Source of the DNA: Gordius sp. MW1 | Lineage: Eukaryota; Nematomorpha; Gordioida; Gordea; Gordiidae | Length of the DNA: 64,000 nucleotides | Assembly (NCBI GenBank): GCA_964036665.1 | Contig: OZ038529.1 | Location: 10,858,060 to 10,922,059 of the forward strand | Direction: 5' to 3' | Part shown: piece after piece, positions 47,226 to 61,300 of the stretch | Numbering within the stretch: the stretch's first letter is position 1 | How the letters are laid out: each line of letters begins with the position of its first letter | Translations under genes and position numbers: made by a program | The notes under the pieces: model-generated | What the model was told of the DNA's origin: nothing | Seen by the model: the letters and a program-made list of their open reading frames with translations, nothing else | Database searches by the model: none

Positions 47226-47391
47226 GGCGTAGCCAGGTTTTGGATTGGGGGGGGGGGCAAAACGTTCAAAAGTTTAATTAGGGGGGGGGGGGGGGAGGGG
47301 GCAAAACATAATTTTTTTTAATTTTTAAGGGTTTTAGCATTGAAATTTTTTTTTCTCAATTAGGGGGGGGGGGGCTGCCTACGCCCATGGC
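47226..47391. mobile_element. Family C MITE
   Basis: GGCGTAGCCAGGTTTTGGATT, a G run, GGCAAAACGTTCAAAAGTTT, a second G run and a right end CTGCCTACGCCCATG. Flanking octamers do not match. Confidence 0.7.
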
Positions 47392-47613
47392 TTAAGGTCT
47401 TTTAATTATGTCTTTTTATTCAAAATTTATGATCAAATCGTTGAATTATTCATCAACCCGCCATGCGTCTCCTTTATTTTAATTGAAAACTGGAGGTTTT
47501 ATATAATCAATTCTTGGCCTTCTCTATTTTTCATTTAAATTGAATCTTCGTTTAGACCCAGAATGTAATTTTTAGATGATTGTGTCATTCTTTTATTTTT
47601 CATTATATTTCGC

Positions 47614-47790
47614 ATGGGCGTACCCGGCCCCCCCTAATTCAAAAAAAAATTTTAATACAAAAACCCTTAAAAATTAAAAAAAAATATGTTTTGCCCCCCC
47701 CCCCTAATTAGCCAAGGGGTCGGCTGCCCCCACTGCCTAATTAAAGGAGTTGCTTTTTTTTGGTCGTCGGAAAATTTTTGGATAATAGGC
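47614..47790. mobile_element. Truncated family B/C MITE
   Basis: Left end CATGGGCGTACCCGGCCCC and interior AATTAGCCAAGGGG with CCCACTGCCTAATTA match the left part of 20846-21181; the right half is missing. Confidence 0.65.
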
Positions 47791-48137
47791 AAATGACGTC
47801 AATTTCTTAGAAAAGAATTGGGTGTACAAATGTGTCATACAATCGTTTTTAGGCATTGCATAGATCAAACCCCTAGGACATATACGTTCGCATCATTTAA
47901 ACTAAAATGTACTCTGCGATGTTTTATGTTCTAACGGGGTCTTTTTTTGAATGGTAAGGCTCGTTAAATTTTTTTTTTTTTGGGGGGGGGGTTTAAAAAT
48001 TGTCCTGTTTCCCCTTTACAAATAAGCTGTACTTATTGTCAAATCAATTTTAATTGAAAAATATGGTTTTAATGTGGAGTCAATCTGAAATTCTATGAGA
48101 GAGCAAAGTTTTGTGTGGTTTTACCTACACCACAAAT

Positions 48138-48278
48138 CATGGGCGCCCCAATTGACGAGAAATAAAAATTTTCAATGCAAAAACTTTAAAAAATTAAAAA
48201 ATTTTATTTTGCCCCTCTTTAATTGAACTTTTAAACGTTTTGCCCCCCCCCATAATCCAAAACCTGGCTAGGCCCATG
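48138..48278. mobile_element. Family C MITE
   Basis: Starts CATGGGCGCCCC and ends CCTGGCTAGGCCCATG. Flanks CCACAAAT (48130-48137) and CCACAGAT (48279-48286) agree at seven of eight bases, consistent with an ageing 8-bp duplication. Confidence 0.8.
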
Positions 48279-48456
48279 CCACAGATGGTAAACACAAAAA
48301 CGAGAAAATCCATATTTCATTATGTATTACAATTCGATCTCAACATATTTGATACCTTTAAAATAAACCCAAAGCACCTAATGTGACGATTACAAATTAA
48401 TTAACTTTTAATAAATCGTTAAAAGCATGATACGCGCCTAAAAATTTCTTGAGCAG

Positions 48457-48609
48457 TAGCCAGGCCCCCCCCCCCTAAATGGCGAAAAAAAAAAGTTTTT
48501 TCAATGCAAAAACCCTTAAAAATTAAAAAAATTTACGTTTGCCCCCCACTAATTGAACTTTAAAACGTTTTGCCCCCCCCCCCTAATCCAAAACCTGGCT
48601 ACGCCCATG
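48457..48609. mobile_element. Family C MITE, left end trimmed
   Basis: The right end CCTGGCTACGCCCATG is intact and is followed by TGAGCAGA. The left side begins TAGCCAGGCCCCC directly after TTGAGCAG, so TGAGCAG is probably the target duplication and the first eight bases of the element are lost. Confidence 0.75.
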
Positions 48610-49244
48610 TGAGCAGATATCATAAAATGAAATTGACACAATAGATAAGAATCATCCAGTAAGTCAAGTGTTTTAAAATGTATAAACCGCAGAACAGGCT
48701 TCAAAAAGTGTCAGATGCTTTTTAAAGCTAGCCTCGCTATGCCCTTGAATGGTAGTTTAATTATATTATTAATATAACAACAATGTTTAACTTGTATAAT
48801 CTCTTCAACAAACAAAACAATCAATATCAGGCAGAATCCTGCACTGCACGGTTGACCTAAACTCGATATTATTTGTTTTCGGAATGAATAATAAATTGTA
48901 ATCTTGTGTTAGATATTCTTTTCAAAGCTGAGTTAGAATTATAGCTGTTAATATTGATTTAAAATTTAAAAAACAGCATTTTTTTAAGATTTAAAAAATA
49001 GTGTTTCTGTTAAAGGGAGGTGGGGGGATAGGAGGGGCGCCCATTATCCAAAATAGCCCGTCCCCCTACTCAACAAATAAAAAACGTATAATGCAAAGTG
49101 TTTTTATGAGAGAGATCCCTGGGCAGAACATATGAAATGTGTTCTAAGAATTTAGTTCAACCTTGTTTAAGTAAACGTTGTTGATTTTGAGATCGGGTAG
49201 GTTGGCTCTCCAAAATTTCTACTTTGCATTATTATAATATACAT

Positions 49245-50007
49245 TAGAGGTGTGCACGGATCAAATTTTTTTGATCCGATCCGATCCGAGGGGTTTTTGA
49301 AAAATTTTATATCCATCCGATCCGATCCGAGTTTTTTAAAATTTAAATCCGATCCGATCCGATCCGAGTTTTTTAAAATCTAAATACGATCCGATCCGAT
49401 CCGAAATTTTTATATTAATTTACGAACAGAACTTTTTATTAATGATTAAATTTAAAATACATAAAAATAAGGTATAGCAATTTTAATAGACCTGAAATAA
49501 ATATAAAATTTTATTTGCCTAATTCCATATTATCATATAAAAATAATAAAGAATCTAAATTTTCTGGTTTAATTCGGGGAAAGGAGCGACGCGTCTGCTT
49601 TAAGGAAAGGGGAGAGTGTGATTGATATTTTTCGGAGTTGAGTTGAGTTGAGATGATGCGTGTGCTAAAAAGGAAACGGGAGATGCGGATTTATCATTGA
49701 CACTAGCTTCTTTCTCGCCAAACAAGAAAGTCTAGCTAGGGAAAAACGCTAGGGAAATACTGATAAATATATTAGAGTAAGTTAGGTGAGAGGTGGTATT
49801 GGGCATCAGAAATGGTAAATTAAAAAAAGAATGCAAAAATAATTATAAAAAGGTACCCTAAAAATTATTAATTTAATTAATTAGAACTTATTATAGTTTA
49901 TTTTAAATTTGAAAATCCGATCCGATCCGACTAAAATAAAATGTTCATCCGATCCGATCCGACTTCCAAAATTAAAATGTGATCGGATTGATCCGTGCAC
50001 ACCTCTA
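49245..50007. mobile_element. hAT-like element with GATCC arms
   Basis: A perfect 8-bp duplication ATATACAT flanks it (49237-49244 and 50008-50015). Exact inverted ends TAGAGGTGTGCACGGATC. The left arm to about 49410 and the right arm from 49915 are arrays of GATCCGATCCGATCCGA. The interior is AT-rich with a GC-richer patch (49570-49700) and encodes nothing recognisable. Confidence 0.92.
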
Positions 50008-50042
50008 ATATACATACATAATTCTAAATATGCCAGGCTTTG

Positions 50043-50213
50043 GGCGTAGCCAGCATAGGAATTAGAGAGGGGCAATAATAAAATTTAAAGAGTAAAAAAA
50101 TGATTATTTTTTGAAATTTTAGCCATTATTTTAATAATTCCAACCTACTTTTTGTTTAGAGGGGGCAGCCGCCCCTCCCTGCCTCCCCCCCCCCCCCCCT
50201 TGGCTACGCCGAG
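50043..50213. mobile_element. Family A MITE
   Basis: GGGCGTAGCCAGCATAGGAATT at the left and CTTGGCTACGCCGAG at the right, with the usual GGGGCAGCCGCCCCTCCCTGCC. Both CATG ends are altered. Confidence 0.75.
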
Positions 50214-50386
50214 TCGGACTAGATTTAGGTTTGAATGAATGGGTAAAAACAGAGGCATTTTACATTCTTCAAGTTGTCATTACTAATTAGAAACCCAATT
50301 GAACGGGGATCAGGGAATGACAAATAGTTTGGTTTGAGAACAAATGGCAGATGGGGGCAAAATTAATGTTTTAAAAAATATCTATA

Positions 50387-50503
50387 ATGGGCGCCAGGTT
50401 TTGGATTAAAGGGTGGGGGCAAAACGTTTAAAAGTTCAATCAGAGGGGGGCAAAACATTAAATTTTTTAATTTTTCAACGTTCCCCCCTTTGGCTACGCC
50501 CAA
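50387..50503. mobile_element. Family C MITE, degraded
   Basis: ATGGGCGCCAGGTTTTGGATT, GGCAAAACGTTTAAAAGTTC and CTTTGGCTACGCCCAAG identify it. Confidence 0.65.
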
Positions 50504-52380
50504 GATCTATAGTAAATTAAATTGTTTATACTTATATTGTGTATAAAAAATTTAGATTTAATGTGAAAAAAGAAATGTGACGCTATAACTAGTTCGTTTT
50601 AATGCCAAGCCCCCAAAACCAACCAATCAATTAAGAGCTAAGCTTACATTTACATCATTTATAACAAAGTACAATATATAAGCCAGTAGCGTAGGGAAGT
50701 GGGGGGGGGGGGTTTCAGGTTAGGACCCCCTCCCTATTTACAAAAAAAATGAATTTTTTTTTCAAATTATACGGAAAAAATGTTAATAGGAGTCTTGTGT
50801 GTGTTGCGCTCATAAAAATAAGATATCATCTTAATTAATTGATATTTAATTTTAGATAAAATCTACTTATTTATACAAAAAATTTATGTCCTGAGTGCGT
50901 GTATTCTAATAATAAAATTTTAATTTAATTCTTAATTATTTCTCTAACTATCTCAACCTCTAAATTAAACGAAGAAGATGCTGGCTGATACAAGCCAAAT
51001 TTTAGCAGCGGGGCGAACTTGGGCTTATAATTTCATTTAAACGGTCCTGGGCGGGACAATTATTGGTTGGTGGATTCAAGCCAACAGAAAAATTGGAAAG
51101 AGCTCTTTGCAATTTGCGTCTCTGAAGATATTATTTATGCATTTTTGACCAAAAACCCATCGTAGATATTCTTTGACACAAAATTTACCCCCCCCCCCCC
51201 CCCCAAGTTCCCTTAATTAGATAGTCCTACCTCCGTCACTACTATTTATAAGCTTAATAAATTTGAGTTTAATAGTATCATTTGGAAATTTTTTTTAGAT
51301 CCTGGCTACGCCTACGATATAAGTTTTGAGGGGATGGCAAATAGATTTTATTAAAGGGTTCACATTTTAAATACATCAAATATTTTATTATCTTACCCAA
51401 AAGGGCTAACAGCAACAACCCATTTTTGTGTACATTTATGAACATTCTGTTTTTGTGAGGGGGGGGGGGGGGGGAGAGCGTTAAACATCGTTAGATTTCG
51501 CCTGTTATGCAAACATTCATTACGTATACAACACAGCACACCCACCACCACCACCCCAACCAATTCGTTAAAAGGAAGTAATGCCTGGAGATATAATATG
51601 TCGTGTATAAATTTTTCATTCTCCTTATTTACAATCATCAAACACTTCTTATAGATTATCAAAGCATTCAGATCACAAGTATGTAACAATAAATTATGTA
51701 ATATAAAATCAATATTTATATTAATTTTTTTTTCAATTTTTACAATTCAGTGACAAACATAATGTTTAATAGTTTAATATAACACAATACAGAATTATTA
51801 ATGAATTTACTCTTTGTAAATTATACTTGTTTAAATTTTGACAAATTAAACTACTTAATAAATCTCAATATGATCTAATTTATAACTGCTGCTAATTAAC
51901 TAAGAAACCTCTTTGTGTGACACTTTTAAATTTTGTAAACTTCTGTTTTATCTTTAATAATTCATATATCAAATTAGGGATGATATTTGATATGGGTTTT
52001 ATTATCTTAACCTTTAATTTGATCAACTAACTCAATGTTAAATTCACTTTAAACCACCAATACTATATATCATTGATACAATGTGTGGGAGTTTCCTCTT
52101 CCTCTCCATCCACCTGGTGTCCTGTTATTGATTTATTGATAAAATGGTTAAAGATTGAAACTTGTAGAAAGTAGTTTATAACTCCACTAAAACAGTTTTT
52201 ATTTCAATAAAGTGTAAAAATATTTCATTTATAGTTAATATTATGCCTTGTAGAAACCAAATGACTAAAAACTGCAAATTCTAAAGGCCTAACTTCATTC
52301 AGCATCTAAACAATCTTCTCAAACTCTCGCCTTCATCTGATTATTTATTTAATTTGCATAGACAGCAGCACACGCGCGCG
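50504..52380. other. Intergenic sequence upstream of clueless, with isolated G and C runs
   Basis: Runs of G or C of 11-18 bases occur near 50700, 51187 and 51460, each beside short MITE-like scraps. No coding exon or clear promoter motif was recognised before the start codon at 52385. Confidence 0.4.
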
Positions 52381-52384
52381 TTTT

Positions 52385-55300
52385 ATGCCGATGGAGGATT
52401 GTAATTCCAAACGACAACCATTGGAATTGAATGAAGAGACAAAATTTTCCCTTAAAAATTCCATGTTTGGGCCCGAAATTGTTTTGGTTCAGGATACGTT
52501 TTATACTATTTACATTCAACACGGTTCAAATTCCGATAAATTGGAACTACAAGTAATATGCTGCTATAGATTTGATAACCTATCTTCATGATAAATACTT
52601 AAAAATTAATATAATTATGACTAAAAACGCAAGAAGGTATCATTTTGCCCCTCCTTAAAATATTATAACCTCCAGTTTAAATTGGCTACGCCCGTTATTT
52701 TACACTAAAGAGAGTGTCGTGTGGGACACAAAAAGGGCTCCCTAACCCCCCACCCCCCCCCCCCCCCCCTAAATGTTGAAAAATATGAATTAACGAGTAA
52801 AATGTTTTCAAGATTATTATTTCGCCCCTTTTGCTACCCATTCCCCATTGAATCCAAAGTTTTTATATTTTATAACCTAAAACTAAATTTAAGTTTTTGC
52901 GTTAAGTTGTTGGTGTGAATTTTTGTAAAATTTGCCAGACCTACCCTTGGCTTGATAATAAATTTTGAACGTTGTGAGTCGGGCGATGTCTGGGTGGAAA
53001 ATAAACAATACAAACCCCCTGATCAATATTTTATTTTTTGCCATAGGGGGGAGGGAAGGTGATTTTCCTAGCTGCATCTATGATTCATTATCATGGTCCT
53101 GCCGTGATTTTTATAAAAATATCCCTTTATTGAAATACTTAAGTTTATTAGGTCATCTAATGCAAAAGATTAGTCAAAATTTTTTTTTTATAAATGTATG
53201 TTCCATAAAAAGTTGTCCCTTAACCAAGCCCAATTGATTTTTAAGCTTACTTTTCCTCCTATTTTTAAATTGCGTTCTTAATACCGCTTATTTCAATTGA
53301 CCTTCAGATAACAAATTTTAGCAAAAAGGAATCCCAACCTGCACGAAAATGATGTACATCTCTGGCATGGCTTGCAACTTTTTAAAATATGTCTTATTAT
53401 ATAATTACAAACATTTAAAAAGATTTAACATTATGTAATATGTTATAACGATTATGCTCACGCATGGTTTGAAGCAAAGGCCATTTCACGGTGCATGGAG
53501 CATTAGTTCCTATATTAATATAAAAGATTTATAGTGTAAAAATTGATTTAATTTTGTCTTCACCCTATAGCTATTATTTTAATGATACAGTATTTTTTTA
53601 GTTTAAATTAGCAGTTTTTAATTTAAAATTACGAAATATATGAAATTCCTTCAAATTGCTCTCGACAAATTGTAATGTAACCATAGAATAGAAATGTAAC
53701 TTAGTATTTAAGCATTTAGTGTAACAAAAGCCTCCAGGTCATAGTGGCCGTTGGATGCTAAAGAGGAGTTTTTAACAATATATGTCATTGAGCTAAACGG
53801 GACCATTGAACATCCGAGTTTTTATTTAAATTGAGAGAACAAATAATGTTCAGCTTAGCTTATGTCATATTTAACTAGTTCATAAAATTGACCTAATACT
53901 TTTATAAATCAGAATTTTCTATCTGTAGTGCTTATATAGTAGATATGTTAAGCTCGATTCTCGCCTTAAAAATTGCTAGCATTTAATCCTTTTTAAATAC
54001 AAAATCTTGAAGGTTAATAAATTAATCCGCGCCGAAGCCATCCCCACATGACATGAATTTAGAAAAATTTTAAACTGGCTTGGTTGGGGGGGGGGCAAAA
54101 CTAGTTTAGAACTGAGTTTTATACTGATCGAACATGCTAACAATGGCGTCTCAAAAATTTTTTTCCCAAGACTTTATCAATATGTATTCCAAAAATTTTT
54201 AACATATTTTGTTCCTGAAGGTGACAGTCTTTTATGTTAATAAGGTTAAAAATTAAAATTAAAAGATTTATGAGTCCAGTTGTATTAGTATTATTAGAAA
54301 TAATTCGAATCGCGTTAAATTTCAGAAAAGCTAATTTACAGGACGCTGGTGTGCAAAGATTAGATGACCCAAATTCTCTATAATTCATAACAACCCCTTT
54401 TGTAAATTTAGTTGCAAATGTGAAGTCTGGTTATAAAACAGTTTTTTTTAAATTTTACATTAAGCTTTATCTTTTTTAGTTATAATTATCAGTTTTTCCA
54501 TAATTTTACTTTAAATTAGGTAACTCCGAATGAGCTTGTGCAGGAGCTGCACCAAATTCTCATGGACCGCGAAGAGACTTGTCATCGCACTTGCTTTTCC
54601 CTCCAGCTCAATGGCTCGGTTCTGGACCATTTCGCCGAACTCAAAAATATCCAAGGCCTTCGGGATGGCACTTTAATTAAAGTTGTCGAAGGTAAATTTA
54701 TTTACCGCGAATTGGAATCATTTTATCAATTATTGATGTGAAAAAGTGATTTGTTATCGGAAAACGGGCAAATCAATTAAAACGACTAATGAAGCCGCCC
54801 CACTTGCATCGCTATGATTAATATATTATTTTCTTGGGTAAGAATTTAAAATTTTATTATTTGCTAAAATAATTGAGTTCCTAACCTGTTTTAGCCTAGA
54901 TTTTGTACCCGACAAAGCAATTTTGGCTAAAATTATTTTAAATCTAATATCAGGCCAACAATAAAAACCACTAGATTTTTAGTCGGAACCTGAATGTATT
55001 TTTAAGGATGAGGTTTTAATTTTAAATTTGGTTTTTTCATAGCGAAGGTAAGTGAAGTTTTTGCCGTCTTTACTCGTAAAAGCGCTATAAAGAGTTAACA
55101 TCACCTTAAAGGCATAAAGCTGTGTTCAAAAATCAGTAACGGATCTAAATTTATTTGTTGAAAATAATTTTAATGAAAATTAATATAGATTTTTGAAACG
55201 AGAAAGGGGGACGATTTTGTTGCCTAAAAATTGAGAATTTAGTGCAGCCATATCACAATTTTTTCTTCTAAATTAAAAATAATGAATTCAAAGGTGAGGG

Positions 55301-58300
55301 GAGGCAACTGCTCATCTCTACCTCTCCTGGACTACGCCCGTATAAACTAGTGATTAAATTTGTTGTTGTTTTATTAAAAATTTGGCTTTTAAATAATATA
55401 TATGGTTAACCTTTTGGAAAAGTTTTTTTTACCAAGCTCTAATCTTAACATGAAAATCAATTTTTTTGATGGGGAGTTCTTATGCCAGAATGGCCCAATC
55501 TAAGGTTAAACAACTGAAATTATGTTTAGCATGCTCAATTAATCAATGCAAATTAATTGGCTTGGCTAAAAGCCGCATCTATTTAAATAATTTAAAATTG
55601 GATAAGACATAGTTTAGCGTTAAAATGTTAAATCCACGGTCAAATGCGATCCAACTTTTAATCAGTCGGATTTTTAGAATCAGCATCAGACTGGTAATTT
55701 ACTAGTAGGTTCAAGTGGACTCGCGGCTGCAATGTCTACTTGCGAAAGTTCTTAATAACTTAAGCAAGGCGTGCCACATTTCATTTTAAACTTGCATTTT
55801 AATAAACGGTTATTACTTACAACGGACACTGTTATTCTGAAAAGGAGGCTATAATTGTTGAATAGCTTCTGGCTATATTAATGTCAGCGTACTTTGAAAA
55901 TTGCGGAAGAAAGATTTACCTTAGGTTGCATCTTTAATTTATCGTTTTTATAGCATGGGAAGAAGCTTTTTTATGGTAAAGGAATGGTGCAATAATTGCA
56001 TTAATCCATAAATGATCCTTTTCTACATAAACTTATCTTGAAAAGGAAAGGATTATAGCAACTTATACACTCCTTAAGATTGTTTATATCAAATCACATG
56101 GGCGTACGCAGGTTTGAATTAGGGGGGGGGGGGGGGCAGATTTAAATTTTCATGCGACCAAAAAAAAAATCCAAGAGCAAAAAAAAAAGGTCTCGACTAT
56201 CCAAAAAAAATTTTCTCAGAGCAAAAAAAAATAAAAAAAAGGTCTCGACTAAAAATTAGGGGGGGGGGCAGTTGTGCCCCCTGCCCAGGAAGGCAGTTGA
56301 GCCCCCTGCCCCCCCCCCTGCGTACGCCCATGTTTTATAGTGTAGTGAAGGAAAAAGGCTAGTGTGGGTCGACCCAAGATCAGCCTCAGGCAAGGTTAAG
56401 GGTTCCAAGCAAACCTTTGAAGTTTTTTAAACATCCAAACCTAAAAGGCAAGTTCTAGTTAATAAAATTTACCTAAGACCTTTACGTAGATTTACAAGCT
56501 TGAGGCTTAGGCTTGAGCGCGCGATATTAGCCAAAACGCTATTAGGAGGATAAATAGCGCAGGCTTAAAGTCATGTCAAAATATTCCAAGAAGAATTTGG
56601 GGTGGGGTAGTAGGTTATGAAGCTTTATCGACCTGAGTCCAACCACTCAAAATAGATTAGGCCCTTGAAAGACTTTCCTTTACGAGCGATGTTTTCCTAA
56701 TTTTTGTAAAAATAGGCCTTTACGTTATTCAGAGGAGGGATGAGTGAGTGTATTTTAGCCAACATATGGGGTATGAATGACCTCCCTTTAAAAAGAACCC
56801 TTAATTAAATTAAGATTAAATACGATTTGTATAAAGAATAAATAATAAAATGAGTACTGTGTTAAATATTTTCGCAATACGCAAATATCCTTTACTAGTT
56901 ATCGTATCCCCTCAAGCCATTTAGTTTACGGCTCTTGAAAAATCGATGCCCCTTTCGAGAACTTAGAGCAGTTTATGTCGGTCAGTTTATCAAATGCATC
57001 AAAATGTAAATGGCTTGGTATGCATTTGTGACCTTGAACACGGTAGATACACTTGTTTTTTTTTATCATTTTTCCTTTAATTGGGAAGGTTGAGGGAGGC
57101 TAAATAGTTAAACGGTGTTTGGCTCGATGACGTAAAAAGTCGAAAACCCATTTAATGGAACGATTACTACTATTTATAAATGAATTTTCTAAATTTGTGG
57201 TTAAATATAATTTGTTGAAATTTACTTTGCATGTTTATATTTATTTTATAATAAATTTGTGATAGATTTGACAGACTACTATACTATAAAAAAACTTCCA
57301 CGTAGCCTTATTTTACTTGGGATCTACGACTAATTTAAACTTGTGATGGTTTTAAATCAAAGACCCTTGATAATCAACATATCAATGTTTTAAATTAGGT
57401 AAGTCGATCAAAAATTATCCTGAATCCAAAAAACGTATCGAGGTTTTGTAAACAAATGGCTAATATGCCCGATTCTCAAGTCGAATCCTATTTTAACACA
57501 TATCCTATGCGGTAAATTTAATATAAGTCGGAGAACTGTAATTTCGGCTATAATTTCGTCTACGCCGACTGAGTTCAAGCCCTTGGGCTGATGTGTAAAG
57601 TGGCGAGTAATGCAATTACTTGGGGAAACCTGTTCTCGATTATAAAGCTACACAATTTTTAAGGTTATGTTGGTAAACCAAAACAGCATTAATGGATTTA
57701 GCCCTGTCTTAGTTTATATATTTTCAAGTCACTTACACAGAGGCCCATGGGCGTAGCCAGCTTTGGAATTAGAGGGGGGGGGGAAATAATGGTTTAAGGA
57801 TGTTTAGGGAGGGGCAAAATGAACACTTTTTGAAATTTTAGCCATAATTTAATTGAAACAATGTTTTGGATTTAGAGGGGGGCAGCCGCCCCTCCCTGCC
57901 CCCCTTCTTGGCTACGCCCATGCAGAGGCCTTGGTCGTCTTCTTCGAATAGAATCGCCCCACTCAATTCATATCCTTAAATTTGTCACTTTATAAATCTA
58001 TATGCCAATTTTGGGTTTTATGAATTTGTACCAAGGATCACGCACTTTCAGTTTAGCTCTACATTCACGAGTCGTATTATTTGATTACACAGATTTGGAA
58101 ATACCCCCTTACGTCCGATAAATTAAAATTTTTTAAAAACAAATTAATTACTTTGCCCTAGTTTTAACCGAGGAACACGAAATCATGTCTTTTAGACAGG
58201 GTTATTGCGAACCTTTTTACATTGCCTCTTTCCCGTATAGAATAATCGATTGATTCATTACTATTATTCCTTGTCGAGGAGGAGGCCCGTGTAAAAATGG

Positions 58301-61300
58301 GAATCAGGTAAAAAGCGGCACATCCTGACATTCCTTTCAGGGCTATGTCTCCTCTATTTTGCGCGCTCTCTTTTAATTAGGGTGATCACCTTTGATTTGA
58401 CTTTGGCGATGCCTTACTAAGTAAACATTCATCAATTTGGATCAATTGATTTTTATAATGTCACATTCCCTAAAGCGTATGGTATTTTGATAACAACTAT
58501 AATTTTATTATTTTTTAATTTAAGAGAAATGATCTAAAAAAGAGATTAAACATATTTTTTTCTAATGCATTAGGAAATCTTTTGGCTCTCAGTAGAGGCT
58601 AGAAAAGTCTATATTGAACAATCCATGCCCAAAATAAACCTGCATATTTAGGCCCTAGCAAAAGCTTTGTTGTCACGTATTAATTCCAAGGTCTAATTTG
58701 CATGGGCTTAGCCGGGGGGGGGCCGCCTAAATAACGAAAATTTTTTTTTCCCAATGCAAAAACCCTTAAAAATTAAAAAAATTTGTATTTTGCCCCTCCC
58801 TAATTGAACTTTTATACGTTTTGCCCCCCCCCCCTTCCCCCCTAATCCAAAACCTGGCTACGCCCATGCTAATTTGATTTAACTAAACCGTTCTGACACT
58901 AAAAATATTTGTTGCCCTAAATTATGGTCGGGTTTCGGGTAAGATTTTTAAATACTGTTTTGTAATGGGGCACTCGAAAAGGTTGACTCAATAACGCAAA
59001 AAAGGCCGAAATTGTCCAAAGAATCCCTCGAGTCAAATTGCAAAGCACGTTCATAGTGCTGTGCTGCATGCCATCGAAAGAAGCAGATTCATGTTTAGCA
59101 TATTTTGGAGCACATCTTGTTTGTACGCATAAATTTTATCGTGAAGTACTTTGGAATAAAAATCGATCTATCGATTGTTTTGGGTACACCAATTTGTACA
59201 AATTTGTAATTCCTTCGTTCCTCTCCCCTATCCCTATTGTATATTTTATGTTAGAATGTCGTAAAATTCATTCGCATTATATCTAGTTATTATTTGGGCT
59301 TGCGTGTGGAAATGAGGTATTTGGAGGAGGTTGCTTAATGTTTTGCTTAGATACATAAAAATTATAATACATACCCGAACCATTATTGCTCTTAATTAAA
59401 TGAGTCATGGGCGTACGCAGGGGGGGGGCGGCTGCCCCCCCCTAATTTTAAAAATAAGATTTTTTTAATACAAAAACCCTCAAGAATAAAAAAAAATTTG
59501 TTTTGCCCTTAATTTTGCTCTGCCCCACCCTCATTAGGCTCTGCCCCCTCCAAATAGTCGAGACCTTTTTTTTTTTTTGCTCTCAGTAAAATTTTTGGTA
59601 AGGAAAAATTTTGGATTTGGATAGTCGAGACCTTTTTTTTTTTTTTTTGCTCTCAGGAAAATTTTAGAAAATTTTTTTTTTTAATCTGCCCCCCTCTAAT
59701 TCAAAACCTGCGTACGCCCATGAAATGAGTTCTAATTTTATAGAGTTTTTTTATTGCTAAACTTTCTTATTGACTCTAGGGAGACTCTTAGATCTTTTGA
59801 GATGAAATGGCATGACTCATTAAATGTTTCAACAAATGGGTGAGTCTTCTTAAGTCAGGCTTTGCTTTGATCTTCTCTTACAAGTTACATGATATAGTTG
59901 TCCTCTTAGCCAAATTCAAATGCACCATTAAAGTTGTCCCCTTAGCCAAATTCAAATGCACCATTAAAGCCACAATTTAATTACCCTAGTGCATGAGCAA
60001 GAATTAGGCAACAGACAAACTGTTTTGTATTAAAAAATAGGCATAATAAGCTTAATCATCTTTGGAAGTAAACAAAATATATGACTTTATATGGATCCTT
60101 TCGCTTAATTATATACATGGTGAATTTTATTATATTTAAAATGCCTTAGATCCTTACACATTGCGCGAGGTTAGGATTCACGTGCGACATTTACGGGATA
60201 TCCTGAATTCCTTAGATCTAACCGACGCCTTCAACGGGGTCGATGGGGCTTCACTCACCTACGTCAACATATTCACGGGAACCGAAATTTCCTCGGGTAT
60301 TATTCATTCACCTCGCGAATATATTTGCCCTAATTTTTTTATGCCTATCTCGATAAAATGCAACAGACTGATAGAACTATCTTGTGTCTGATTTAATAAA
60401 ATTTAAAAGTTTTTTTTATCAAAAAAGGTAATCTGGTGTTTAAGTAAAAATTGGATAAAATGGGATGCTTTGGCACTAGTACCAAAAATGACTCATTGAC
60501 CACCTGCCTTTTATGTATTCGTTAGTTTCTAACTCAACAAACAAATTTTATTATTACTCAAGTTCATTTTTCAAAATTTCATATTTTAATATATTGACTA
60601 AATTTAAATTTACTACCCTGGTAAGTAAGGTGTGATAATATTTATTAAATCGACTTGGACATTGGGAGCACAACTGACGGAGGTACTAAATTTAATCGGT
60701 ATAACTTGTTTTCTTGGAAAGAAGTTAAAATTTTTCGCGCTGCAACCGCATAAGCTGGTTGTGCCTTGTTGATTTATAGATTTAACACTAATCAGTTCCA
60801 AACCTTACTTCCTCCATTATATGAATCTGTAAGCATAAAACTCATATTAACTTTGAAGTAGTTGCCGTTTCTCGGCCTACAAAATGCATCCACAAATCAT
60901 GTACTTAATCCTTCCCTTTGCCTTATGCGGTTGGAAAATAAGGCATATTTAACTAACAGTGTTCTACTGCAATAATTTCTAGCTAGGTGTGCGTATGGCT
61001 GTTTTCGCGATTCCTCATCCTTCTAAACATCTATACTCTGCGGCAGTTATCACATCATCGAATCCATTTTTTGAACTAACAAACGCTTCTCCCGTTGCGC
61101 CGATAAAATTTTTTAGGTTAAATCTTTGATCAAAGGAAAAAATATTAGCTTGATTATAGATGGAGCCAGCGATTTGAAATTTAACTTGGCCAGAGCTTTA
61201 ACGTTTGCCTCGTTTAAAAGGTTCACACTTGCTTCCATTTACTATAATATTTTAATCATTTTCCTTCTTAAACTTGAGTTTGTGGTTTTTTACTTTAATC

